The position numbers and the translations under genes were made by a program. A stretch of 64,000 nucleotides of DNA from the NCBI GenBank assembly GCA_035514535.1, contig DATKAZ010000055.1, forward strand, positions 124,001-188,000. The letters run 5' to 3'. The notes below the pieces were generated by a model, which was not told the origin of the DNA, made no database searches, and was given only the letters and a program-made list of their open reading frames with translations. Shown here in pieces: positions 1 through 7,712 of this stretch (its first letter is position 1; each line of letters starts with the position of its first letter). This DNA comes from XN24 sp035514535. GTDB lineage: Bacteria > Pseudomonadota > Gammaproteobacteria > Steroidobacterales > XN24.

Positions 1-449
1 GCGGACCGGGCGATACCTGCGTGCTGCCCGTCGTCCAGGCACTGCCGGCCGAGGAATTCGCGGCCTGGCTGCAGGCCCACGCGCCGGCAGGGGTCGAGGG
101 CCTGTCCGCGGGCGTACCAGCCGAACCCGGGAGTCCCGCCACGGCGCAGGATTTCGACGCGATGATCACGCAGGGACGGATGCTGCACGTGAGAAATTGC
201 GCCGGCTGCCACCAGGCCAGCGGCCTCGGCCTGCGCGCGGCCGGCTTCCCGCCGCTGGCCGGCACCGAGGTCAGCAAGGACGAGCATATCCGGGTGGCGC
301 TGCATGGGCGCAAGGGCTCCGCCATGGCGGCCTTCGGGACAATGCTCGGCGACGAGGAACTGGCCGCGATCGTGACCTACCAGCGCAATGCGTGGGGCAA
401 CGACACGGGGGACGTGGTGGCGCCCGCCGAGGTCGCCGCGGCGCGCTGA
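1..449 (+). CDS. Cytochrome c oxidase subunit II-like protein with C-terminal heme c domain (5' end outside window)
   Basis: The gene enters from the left edge; the reading frame starts at base 3. The first visible residues resemble the end of a CuA (cupredoxin) domain of oxidase subunit II, running into the usual 'EEFAAWL' helix. A cytochrome c domain follows, with one CAGCH heme-binding motif and a later 'AAFGTML' segment that can supply the methionine axial ligand. This is the domain order of caa3-type subunit II. The visible tail of the CuA loop reads GPGDTCVLP where the family usually has CG-x-x-H-x-x-M, so the His and Met copper ligands seem absent. It converges on the separate oxidase operon to its right, so it belongs to a second oxidase cluster lying outside the window. 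An isolated cytochrome c protein cannot be excluded without the missing 5' end. Confidence 0.75.
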   Translation, partial: GPGDTCVLPVVQALPAEEFAAWLQAHAPAGVEGLSAGVPAEPGSPATAQDFDAMITQGRMLHVRNCAGCHQASGLGLRAAGFPPLAGTEVSKDEHIRVALHGRKGSAMAAFGTMLGDEELAAIVTYQRNAWGNDTGDVVAPAEVAAAR

Positions 450-470
450 GACCGGGTCAGCGGCGGGGCG

Positions 471-788
471 TCAACTGCCGAAAAACGCCAGCCGCGTGGA
501 ATGGATGTAGTCGCCCTCCAGCAGCATCAGCAGCATGAGGAAGAGCAGCACGCCGGTCGGCAACAGGATCGGCAACGCGATGGAGCTGCGCTCCCACACC
601 ATGTGCATGAAGATCGACACGATCAGGCCGGCCTTCAGCAGCATGAACAGCGTGATGAGCGACCACTTGGCGAATCCCTCCAGCGGCGAAACATCGACCA
701 GGTAGGAAAACACGCTCAGGATGAATAACGCTCCCCAGACCACGAAATACGTGCGCAGGGGATGTTGCTGGGTTGTTGCGTCCGCCAT
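471..788 (-). CDS. Cytochrome c oxidase subunit IV family protein (prokaryotic)
   Basis: A 105-residue protein with three predicted membrane helices (about residues 13-31, 41-62 and 71-91). The second helix carries the family signature around 'LLKAGLIVSIFMHM'. Subunit IV of bacterial heme-copper oxidases is a small accessory subunit that stabilises the complex in the cytoplasmic membrane. It is the last gene of the leftward oxidase operon and starts 9 bases after the subunit III stop, which fits translation from a shared transcript. Length and helix count match the family. Confidence 0.85.
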   Translation of the reverse strand: MADATTQQHPLRTYFVVWGALFILSVFSYLVDVSPLEGFAKWSLITLFMLLKAGLIVSIFMHMVWERSSIALPILLPTGVLLFLMLLMLLEGDYIHSTRLAFFGS

Positions 789-797
789 TGCCGACTC

Positions 798-1508
798 CTA
801 CCAGAGATAAAAGAATGCGAAGATGAACACCCACACCAGGTCGACGAAGTGCCAGTACAGGCCCACGGTCTCGACCATCTCGTAGCGACCCTTGCGCCCG
901 GTCAGGAACCCGGGCCTGCCGTCCTCCAGCGAGCCGCGCTTGACCTTGAAGGCGATGATCGTCAGGAATATGACGCCAATCGACACGTGCGTCCCGTGGA
1001 AGCCGGTGATCAGGAAGAACGACGAGCCGAACTGCGCGGCGCCGAACGGGTTTTCCCAGGGCCGTACGCCGTCCTCTATCAGTTTCATCCACTCGAAGGC
1101 CTGCATGCCGACGAAGCTGAGGCCGAGCAGGGCGGTGATCATCAGCAGCACGAATGTCTTGTTGCGATCCTTCTGGTAGCCGTACTTGACCGCCAGCGCC
1201 ATGGTGCCGCTGCTGGAGATCAGGATGAACGTCATGATCGCGATCAGCAACAGTGGAACCTTGACGCCGAAAGCCGTCAGGGCAAATACGGAACTTGCAT
1301 CCGGCCAGGGAGCCGTCGTCGTGATGCGCACCTTCATGTAGCCCACGAGGAAGCAGGCGAAAATGAAGGTGTCGCTCAACAGGAAGATCCACATCATGGC
1401 CTTCCCCCACGGCACGCCCTTGAAGGCCTGCTGGTCGCTGGACCAGTCGGAGACCATGCCCTCCATTCCGACTGGAAGAGGCTTGCCAGGCTGTACGGTA
1501 CTCGCCAC
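798..1508 (-). CDS. coxC: Cytochrome c oxidase subunit III
   Basis: A 236-residue membrane protein of the COX3 family. It has the recognisable 'FLITGFHGTHVSIG' and C-terminal 'GLYWHFVDLVWVFIFAFFYLW' type segments (residues about 150-165 and 212-235) that mark the last helices of subunit III. Subunit III is a core but non-catalytic subunit that protects the active site and supports proton uptake. It is the second subunit III gene in this operon; the other lies directly upstream. The 94-base gap between them holds a palindromic repeat, an unusual insertion inside an oxidase operon. Of the two, this copy is closer to a standard oxidase CoxC. Confidence 0.93.
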   Translation of the reverse strand: MASTVQPGKPLPVGMEGMVSDWSSDQQAFKGVPWGKAMMWIFLLSDTFIFACFLVGYMKVRITTTAPWPDASSVFALTAFGVKVPLLLIAIMTFILISSSGTMALAVKYGYQKDRNKTFVLLMITALLGLSFVGMQAFEWMKLIEDGVRPWENPFGAAQFGSSFFLITGFHGTHVSIGVIFLTIIAFKVKRGSLEDGRPGFLTGRKGRYEMVETVGLYWHFVDLVWVFIFAFFYLW

Positions 1509-1529
1509 GATTTCTTCCTCTTGCTGGAT

Positions 1530-1557
1530 GGGGACACTGCTTTAAAGCGGTGTCCCT
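1530..1557. repeat. REP-like 28-bp palindrome, copy 1
   Basis: Half-site GGGGACACTGC, central TTTAAA-type core, then its complement. Compared with the other two copies it has one internal substitution (GCGGTG for GCAGTG) and a changed last base. It lies in the 94-base gap between the two subunit III genes and could form a stable hairpin in the operon mRNA. Confidence 0.85.
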
Positions 1558-1602
1558 TTTCTTGCTGGCCGCGCGATTCAGCTCATGCTGATTCGACCGG
1601 CG

Positions 1603-2271
1603 CTAGGTAGACAACAACAAAACAAACAGTCCCAGCCACAGCAGGAGCAGGAAGTGCCAGTACAAGGCACACAGCTCCACGCTGACCAGGATCCGCGCCG
1701 GCGTGTCGCCACGGCGGACACGCGCCAGGGTCCGGCCCCAGGCCACCAGGCCGCCCAACAGGTGCAGGCCGTGCAGCGCCGTGACCAGGTAGAAGAACGA
1801 CGCCGCCGGATTGCCGGTCAGGAAGCCGCCGTCGCCATAAAGCTGCCGCCACGCCGCCAGCTGGCCGATGATGAACAGGATCGTGAAGGCGCCGCCGGCC
1901 AGCAGGCCGAACCTCAACCGCTTGGGATCGTCATGCCGGGCCGCGTTCCACGCGAGTTGCAGTGCCAGGCTGCCCATCACGAGGACCACCGTATTGACCC
2001 ACAGCAATCCCGGCGGCGACACGGGCAGCCAGTCGTTGCCCGATTCCATCCGCATCATGTAGGCACTGATGCTGAGCATGAAAAACGACGTGACAACCGC
2101 CAGAAATACGCCCAGGCCCACGCGCGCCGCGGTGGCTGCCGGCGGCAGGCGGTCGGGCGCCCACGGGCCCGGCGTCTCGGCGACCCACGGCCTGACATTG
2201 ATCGACTGGCGCACGATCCAGCCCAGGCACAGCGCCAGCAGGACGGCCAGGAATACGAGCGTGCCTGTCAT
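1603..2271 (-). CDS. Second cytochrome c oxidase subunit III-family protein
   Basis: A 222-residue hydrophobic protein with about seven membrane helices. It shows the COX3-type pair 'FFYLVTALHGLHLLGGLV' (residues about 155-172) and 'ELCALYWHFLLLLWLGLF' near the C-terminus. It is divergent from the downstream coxC and has a shorter N-terminus. The ATG at 2271 overlaps the coxA stop (TGATG), so the two are translationally coupled; a TTG one codon earlier is a weaker start. Two subunit III genes in tandem behind coxA may represent one split or duplicated subunit, or a heterodimeric subunit III. Family membership is clear, but the separate role is inference. Confidence 0.85.
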   Translation of the reverse strand: MTGTLVFLAVLLALCLGWIVRQSINVRPWVAETPGPWAPDRLPPAATAARVGLGVFLAVVTSFFMLSISAYMMRMESGNDWLPVSPPGLLWVNTVVLVMGSLALQLAWNAARHDDPKRLRFGLLAGGAFTILFIIGQLAAWRQLYGDGGFLTGNPAASFFYLVTALHGLHLLGGLVAWGRTLARVRRGDTPARILVSVELCALYWHFLLLLWLGLFVLLLST

Positions 2272-4058
2272 CAATCCGCCTTGGGATCATCCGCCGAGGC
2301 GGGCTCGACGTCTTCGGGCGGCACGTTCTGCGGAATGAAGTCGTGCTTAGCGCCGGGGACGGCGTAGTCATAAGGCCAGCGGTATACGATCGGCAGCTCG
2401 GGCCCGAAGTTGCCGTGGTGAGGCGGGACGTGCTCCGTCTGCCATTCCAGCGTGGTGGCGTTCCACGGATTCCGCCCGGCCTTCTCGCCGCGCGTGCGGC
2501 TGACCACGATGTTGTAGATGAACAGCAGTTGCGCCAGCGCCACGACGATCGCGGCGATGCTGATAAAGCTGTTCAGCGTGGCCACGGAGTCGGATATGAA
2601 GCCGGTTTCCCCGTAGGCGTAGTAGCGTCGCGGAACGCCGGCGAAACCCATGTAGTGCATCGGGTAGTAGATCGCATAGGTGCCCAGCAGCGTCACCCAG
2701 AAGTGAATCTTGCCGAGCGTATTGTCCAGCATCCGCCCGGTGATCAGCGGGTACCAGTGATAAATGGCCGCGAAGATCACCATGATCGGCGCGACCGCCA
2801 TCACCATGTGGAAGTGCCCGACCACGAAATACGTGTCGGACAGCGGCAGGTCGACCGTCACGTTGCCAAGGAACAGGCCGCTCAGGCCGCCGTTGACGAA
2901 CGTGAAGATGAAGCCGATGCAGAACAGCATCGGCACGGTCAGTTGGATGTTGCCGTGCCACAGGGTGAGCACCCAGTTGTAGACCTTCAGGGCGGTGGGC
3001 ACCGCGATGATCAGCGTCGTGGTAGCGAACAGGAACCCGAAGTAGGGGTTCATGCCGCTGACATACATGTGATGGGCCCACACGATGAAGCTGAGTCCGC
3101 CGATGGCCACGAGTGCCCAGACCATCATGCGATAACCGAAAATGTTGCGGCGGGCGTGCGTGGCCAGGACGTCGGAGACGATGCCGAAAGCCGGCAGCGC
3201 GACGATGTACACCTCCGGATGCCCGAAGAACCAGAACAGGTGCTGGAACAGGAGCGGGCTGCCGCCGTCGTAGCCGGCCTGCTCGCCCAAAGAGACCATG
3301 GTCGGCATGAAGAAACTCGTGCCCAGCAACAGGTCCATGAGCATCATCAGGGCGGCGACGAGGAGTGCCGGAAACGCGAGCATGGCCAGCACGGTGGCCA
3401 TGAAGATGCCCCAGATCGACAGCGGCAGGCGCATGAGGGTCATGCCGCGCGTCCGGGCCTGCAGCACCGTCACGATGTAATTGAGGCCGCCCATCGTGAA
3501 GCCGATGATGAACAGCGCGAGGGACACGAGCATCAGGATGATGCCGCCGTCGATGCCCGGCGTGCCGGGGCTGATCGCCTGTGGCGGGTAGAGCGTCCAG
3601 CCGGCCCCGGTCGGGCCGCCCGGCACGAAGAAGCTCGCCACCAGGACGAGGACCGCGAGCAGGTACATCCAGAAACTGAGCATGTTGAGGTACGGGAACA
3701 CCATGTCCCGCGCCCCGCACATCAGTGGAATGAGGTAATTGCCGAACCCGCCCAGGAACAGCGCCGTGAGCAGGTACACGACCATGATCATGCCGTGCAT
3801 GCTGACGCTCTGCAGGTAACTGCTGGGGTCCATGAACGAGAAAGTTTCCGGGAACCCGAGCTGCAGCCGGATCATGATGGACAGCACCAGCGCGACCATC
3901 CCGATGGCGGTGGCCGTAATGCCGTACTGGATCGCGATGACCTTCGCGTCCTGGCTCCAGATGTACTTGCCGATGAAGGTCTTGGGATGGGCGAGCTCCA
4001 TCTCCTCCATTTCAAGCGGTGGAGCGTACGACGTGGCGTCGTGCCCTAGACTTGCCAT
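2271..4058 (-). CDS. coxA: Cytochrome c oxidase subunit I
   Basis: A 595-residue catalytic subunit of an aa3/caa3-type heme-copper oxidase, with twelve or so membrane helices. Visible hallmarks are 'SMHGMIMV' (a low-spin heme ligand region), 'WFFGHPEVYI' (CuB His and the His-Tyr crosslink), 'AHHMYVSGM' (the CuB histidine pair) and 'VGHFHMVMA' (heme histidines). It reduces O2 to water and pumps protons in the cytoplasmic membrane. It starts with ATG overlapping the coxB stop by one base and is followed by two subunit III genes and subunit IV. The GHPEVY glutamate implies the A-type proton pathway common to mitochondrial-like oxidases. Confidence 0.97.
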   Translation of the reverse strand: MASLGHDATSYAPPLEMEEMELAHPKTFIGKYIWSQDAKVIAIQYGITATAIGMVALVLSIMIRLQLGFPETFSFMDPSSYLQSVSMHGMIMVVYLLTALFLGGFGNYLIPLMCGARDMVFPYLNMLSFWMYLLAVLVLVASFFVPGGPTGAGWTLYPPQAISPGTPGIDGGIILMLVSLALFIIGFTMGGLNYIVTVLQARTRGMTLMRLPLSIWGIFMATVLAMLAFPALLVAALMMLMDLLLGTSFFMPTMVSLGEQAGYDGGSPLLFQHLFWFFGHPEVYIVALPAFGIVSDVLATHARRNIFGYRMMVWALVAIGGLSFIVWAHHMYVSGMNPYFGFLFATTTLIIAVPTALKVYNWVLTLWHGNIQLTVPMLFCIGFIFTFVNGGLSGLFLGNVTVDLPLSDTYFVVGHFHMVMAVAPIMVIFAAIYHWYPLITGRMLDNTLGKIHFWVTLLGTYAIYYPMHYMGFAGVPRRYYAYGETGFISDSVATLNSFISIAAIVVALAQLLFIYNIVVSRTRGEKAGRNPWNATTLEWQTEHVPPHHGNFGPELPIVYRWPYDYAVPGAKHDFIPQNVPPEDVEPASADDPKAD

Positions 4059-5461
4059 TAGTCATCCCTCTGCAGTTGAGTGGTGGCGGTATCGGTCCCG
4101 ATCGTCGTGCCCAGCGTGCCGATGTAGGCCACGACGTCGCGGACAGCGGCCTCGTTCATCAGCATCTTGGCCATGTCGACCATCTGGTTACCATACAGGT
4201 CCTGCGGATGGCGGCCACGGATGCCCTGCCTGAAGTTCTCGATCTGCGTGGCAAGGTACCAGTCCTGGATGCCGCTCAGCGGCGGTCCGTTCGTAGCCTG
4301 GATGCCCTGGCCATCCTGGCCGTGGCAATTTGCACAGGTACGATACAGGCGCCGGCCACGCTCAGCATCGCCGTCGATCGTCGGCGCGACGCGCCTTTCC
4401 GGCAGTGACTCGATGTGGGCGGCGATATTGCGGATCGCCGCATCGTCCGCCAGCATCGTCGCGAAGGGGCGCATTTGCTGGCCGTAGGTATCATTCTCGT
4501 GAGAGCCGCGCGCCCCGGTCCTGAAGTTGTGCAGCTGCCGCTCCACGGCCCAGGCCGACATCCCGGCGATCTGCGGCGCATTGGCATTCTCGTCACCCTG
4601 GCCTTCCGGGCCGTGGCAGGCGCTGCACACTGCGTATTGCGCCGCACCCGCAGCGGTATCGGCCGGCTCGCGTGCGAGCAGGTCGCCGAAGGTGGGTTGG
4701 GATGCCAGCCACTCGTCGAACTCTTCCTGCTCCACTACCCGCACCATGCCACGCATGGCGAAGTGCGCAATGCCGCAGAGCTCGGCACAAACGATGTCAT
4801 AGTCGCCGACCACGGTGGGCGTCAGCCACATGTAGGATGCCTGGCCCGGCACGACATCCATCTTGGCACGGAAATTTGCCACCTGGAAGTTGTGCAGTAC
4901 GTCCCTGGAGCGCAGCCGGAGCTTGACGGGCCGATCGACGGGCAGCACCAGGACCGGGCTCTGCACGAGCAAGTCGTCCTGCGCGCGCGGATCGTCCGGG
5001 TTCAGGCCGTACGCATTGTCGTCGTCGATGAACGTTGCATGCACTGCACCGAGCTGGCCGTCCTGGCCCGGAAAGCGGAAGCTCCAGTGCCACTGCTGGC
5101 CGACGACCTCTACCTCATGGGCGTCTTCGGGGACGGTCACGAACGCGCCCCACACGACGAGGCCGGGCGCAAGCAACACGGCGATGCCGACGGTTGTCAG
5201 CGCCGTGAGCCAGATTTCCAGTTTCTTGTTCTCGGGATCGTAGCGCGACCGCCGGTTCTTGTTGTAGCGGAAGCGAATGATCGCGTAGGCCATGAACAGG
5301 TTGACCGCGACAAAAACCGCGCCAGTGACAATGAAGGTGATCTGGATCGTGGTGTCTACGTCGCCCCAGTTCGAAGCCAGCGGGGTCAGATGCCACGGGC
5401 TCAGGAAATGAAAGAGCACCGTGCCCAGAACCAGGAGTATTACTGCAAGCGCAATGGCCAT
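4058..5461 (-). CDS. coxB: Cytochrome c oxidase subunit II fused to two cytochrome c domains
   Basis: A 467-residue protein. Two N-terminal membrane helices (about residues 3-20 and 42-62) and a further hydrophobic stretch near 90-108 precede the CuA domain. The complete CuA ligand set is present: His190, Cys225, Cys229, His233 and Met236. Two consecutive cytochrome c domains follow, with CSACH at 279-283 and CANCH at 376-380, each followed by a late methionine-containing segment. Standard caa3 subunit II has one heme c domain, so this is a diheme version that can take electrons through a short heme chain to CuA. It is the first gene of the leftward oxidase operon and faces cyoE across a 326-base promoter region. 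Confidence 0.95.
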   Translation of the reverse strand: MAIALAVILLVLGTVLFHFLSPWHLTPLASNWGDVDTTIQITFIVTGAVFVAVNLFMAYAIIRFRYNKNRRSRYDPENKKLEIWLTALTTVGIAVLLAPGLVVWGAFVTVPEDAHEVEVVGQQWHWSFRFPGQDGQLGAVHATFIDDDNAYGLNPDDPRAQDDLLVQSPVLVLPVDRPVKLRLRSRDVLHNFQVANFRAKMDVVPGQASYMWLTPTVVGDYDIVCAELCGIAHFAMRGMVRVVEQEEFDEWLASQPTFGDLLAREPADTAAGAAQYAVCSACHGPEGQGDENANAPQIAGMSAWAVERQLHNFRTGARGSHENDTYGQQMRPFATMLADDAAIRNIAAHIESLPERRVAPTIDGDAERGRRLYRTCANCHGQDGQGIQATNGPPLSGIQDWYLATQIENFRQGIRGRHPQDLYGNQMVDMAKMLMNEAAVRDVVAYIGTLGTTIGTDTATTQLQRDD

Positions 5462-5787
5462 ACTTTTTGCTCCGCTCCCTTATTATCTGTCGGCGCGGCG
5501 TTCGTCGGGGGAGGTCGATCAGGGAAATGCGAGGAACGACTAAGTAACAGAAGCGCAAACGATTTTCAAGCGCGTCAATTCGTAGTGACCGCAGGCTGCG
5601 CGCGTGCAAATGATGCGCATGGGGAGGACGCGGGAGCGCGGCCGAGCGGTCATCGCGGGGCGCCGCCGCGCGGGGGCCTCGACTACGGCGCCGGCATCCG
5701 ACACAATTCGTCCGCCCGGACGCCGCCCTTGCGCGCGCCGGACCCAACCGCCCCGATGCGTTATTAGTCCCAACAAGGTGGCACGGT
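5462..5787. other. Divergent promoter region between coxB and cyoE
   Basis: This 326-base gap separates the leftward oxidase operon from the rightward cyoE gene. No convincing gene or tRNA is visible. The coxB-proximal 110 bases are less GC-rich than the rest and hold a candidate leftward promoter. The cyoE side ends in an AAGGTGG ribosome-binding site at about 5773-5779. The middle is GC-rich and shows nothing recognisable. Confidence 0.6.
5541..5569 (-). promoter_or_regulatory. Candidate sigma-70 promoter of the coxB operon
   Basis: Read leftward, TTGAAA (5569-5564) is followed after 17 bases by TACTTA (5546-5541). Transcription would begin about 70 bases before the coxB start. It is a match by eye to a degenerate consensus in the least GC-rich part of the gap, so it is tentative. 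Confidence 0.35.
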
Positions 5788-6699
5788 GTGCAAACTGAGG
5801 TAGGAAAGTTGCCGCGGGCCGGCACGGCCGCCCGGCTCGGCGACTACTTTGAGCTCTGCAAGCCGAAGGTCGTCGGCCTGATCGTCTTTACGGCGATCGT
5901 CGGCATGTTCCTCGCCGTGCCCGGCCTCGTGCCGCTCGACAAGCTGCTGTTCGGGACTCTCGGCATCGCCCTCGCCGCCTCCTCGGCCGCCGCGATCAAT
6001 CACGTGCTCGACGCGCGCATAGACGCCGTCATGCGCCGGACCCGCCGGCGCCCGCTGCCCACCGGTCACCTCACGGAGCTTGAGGCGGTGACCTTTGCGT
6101 TGGTGCTGGGCGCGGTATCGATGGTGATCCTGTGGGAGTTCGTCAATCCGCTGACCGCGGTGCTGACTTTCTTCAGCCTGATCGGGTACGCGGTCGTCTA
6201 CACGGTGTTCCTCAAGCGCGCCACGCCCCAGAACATCGTCATCGGTGGCGCCGCCGGTGCCGCCCCGCCGGTGCTGGGCTGGATCGCGGTGACCGGCGAG
6301 GTCCATGCTCACGCGCTATTGCTGTTCCTGATCATCTTCACCTGGACACCCCCGCATTTCTGGGCGCTCGCCATCGCCCGCAAGGACGAATATGCGAAGG
6401 TGAACATCCCGATGATGCCGGTGACGCACGGGGTCGAATTCACGCGCCTGCAGATCCTGCTGTACACCATCCTGCTGTTCATCGTCGGCCTGCTGCCATG
6501 GCTGACGGGCATGAGCGGGTGGCTCTATCTGCTCGGCGCCGTGGGCTTCGGTGCGGGCTTCCTCTATTACGCCATCGCGATGATGCGCTCGGACCGGCCG
6601 GAGCTGCCGATGAGGACCTTCGGCTATTCGATCACTTATCTCATGGGCATCTTCACGTTCCTGCTGGCCGACCACTACGTGCCGCTACTACTGGCTTGA
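5788..6699 (+). CDS. cyoE: Protoheme IX farnesyltransferase (heme O synthase)
   Basis: A 303-residue UbiA-family prenyltransferase with about nine membrane helices. It converts heme B to heme O by farnesylation, the step before heme A needed by the neighbouring oxidase. The first prenyl-diphosphate site is seen as 'NHVLDARID' (N-x3-D-x3-D, about residues 71-79). The second conserved loop is 'KDEYAKVNIPMMPV' (about 201-214). The GTG at 5788 is preferred because AAGGTGG sits 8 bases upstream. No ctaA, ctaG/cox11 or surf1 gene is visible in the window. They could lie beyond the left edge with the second oxidase cluster. Confidence 0.95.
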   Translation: MQTEVGKLPRAGTAARLGDYFELCKPKVVGLIVFTAIVGMFLAVPGLVPLDKLLFGTLGIALAASSAAAINHVLDARIDAVMRRTRRRPLPTGHLTELEAVTFALVLGAVSMVILWEFVNPLTAVLTFFSLIGYAVVYTVFLKRATPQNIVIGGAAGAAPPVLGWIAVTGEVHAHALLLFLIIFTWTPPHFWALAIARKDEYAKVNIPMMPVTHGVEFTRLQILLYTILLFIVGLLPWLTGMSGWLYLLGAVGFGAGFLYYAIAMMRSDRPELPMRTFGYSITYLMGIFTFLLADHYVPLLLA

Positions 6700-6703
6700 G
6701 ATC

Positions 6704-7606
6704 GTGCTCAAACGCTACCTGCCGCTGTTGTTCGTCTTGCTGGTCGTCGTCGCGACGGTCGTCGCGTTCCTCGTGTTGCGGAACTCCGGTGCACCCGAGG
6801 CGCCGCCGGACTCCCGGGAAGGGACCACGGCCGAGCCGCTTGCCGGGCCGGACGACGCGCCGGAGTACCGCGTCGAGTCGGAGGAAGACTTCCAGGCGGC
6901 CCTCCGGGCACTGGGCACGGGCAACGAAGAGATCGAGACCTGGGCCCGGAGCCGCGGTTTCCCGCCGGCGGTCTACACCGACTCAGCGGGCCCGCCACTC
7001 GAACGCGCTTACCGCCGGGACAGCGAAGAGACGTTGCTGGAGTTTTCCGCCGCGGGCGATCACTGGGCGATGCAGTTCCTCGCCGCGCGCATCGGGCCCG
7101 AGCGGCCGCTGGAGGCTATCAAATGGTATCGCAGCGCGGTCGTGCACGGTTCCGCCTATGCGGCATTCAAGCTCGGCAACCTGTACGAGGAGGTAGCGCG
7201 CTGGATCGCGATCAACCACGACGATCGCGACGAGGTCGTGGAGATCGCGCGGCTCGAAGATCCGCTTGCGTACACCTCGCTGGCGTGGCTGCTTGTGGCG
7301 GAGTTCGAGGCCGGGCTGCCGCCCGGCGCCATGTCCGCGACGCTGACGAGTTTCCAGGCCCCTGATGAAGGGATCACCCGCGCCTGCGAGCGGGCGGCCG
7401 GGTTCCTGGCCGAGGTCCGGGCGGAGCGCGTCGCGCTGGGCGTCAGCGTCCCCACGCACAAGCCGCCTCTGGCGATGGAGCTGCCGGAGGAAGAAACCGC
7501 CGGTTATTGCTCGACCGACGTATTCCCGCGGGCCGACTACACGAACTGCGAGACCATCCGCCTGGTCGGCGATATCGGTTCCGTGATCGGACATCGCTGC
7601 CGCTAG
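6704..7606 (+). CDS. Membrane-anchored Sel1-like protein of unknown function
   Basis: A 300-residue protein starting at GTG four bases after cyoE, so probably co-transcribed. One N-terminal membrane helix (about residues 5-26) is followed by a Pro/Glu-rich linker and an alpha-helical domain. Residues about 120-165 contain Sel1/TPR-like spacing ('EAIKWYRSAVVHGSAYAAFKLG' region), with small residues and tyrosines at the usual helix-packing positions. Such repeats bind other proteins. The C-terminal 40 residues contain cysteines (YCST, NCET and C299) that could form disulfides if periplasmic. No enzyme motif is recognisable. Its position next to cyoE hints at an envelope or respiratory-assembly role, but that is only context. 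Confidence 0.8.
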   Translation: MLKRYLPLLFVLLVVVATVVAFLVLRNSGAPEAPPDSREGTTAEPLAGPDDAPEYRVESEEDFQAALRALGTGNEEIETWARSRGFPPAVYTDSAGPPLERAYRRDSEETLLEFSAAGDHWAMQFLAARIGPERPLEAIKWYRSAVVHGSAYAAFKLGNLYEEVARWIAINHDDRDEVVEIARLEDPLAYTSLAWLLVAEFEAGLPPGAMSATLTSFQAPDEGITRACERAAGFLAEVRAERVALGVSVPTHKPPLAMELPEEETAGYCSTDVFPRADYTNCETIRLVGDIGSVIGHRCR

Positions 7607-7697
7607 GGACGCTGCCTGGGGGATGGGGACACTGCTTTAAAGCAGTGTCCCCTTTCTTGAGCAGCGTCCCCATCCCCCGAGCAGTGTCCCCATCCCC
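7605..7697. repeat. Composite REP-like palindrome element, copy 2 with extra half-copies
   Basis: The perfect 28-bp palindrome (half-site GGGGACACTGC) lies at 7625-7652. It is flanked on the left by a partial copy (GGGACGCTGC) and on the right by two further half-copies (GCAGCGTCCCCATCCCC and GCAGTGTCCCCATCCCC). The element fills the gap between the Sel1-like gene and uvrD. Clustered inverted and direct half-sites are typical of REP/BIME elements spread by RAYT transposases. No RAYT gene is in the window. The hairpin could also act as a transcript end for the upstream gene. Confidence 0.88.
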
Positions 7698-7712
7698 AAG
7701 TACAATACCCGC

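Noticed and set aside
2343..4049. 568-codon rightward frame opposite coxA
   Set aside because: Charged, His/Arg-rich antisense shadow of a GC-rich gene; coxA on the other strand is certain. The same applies to frames opposite coxB (4415-5767) and the M16 gene (24564-27020).
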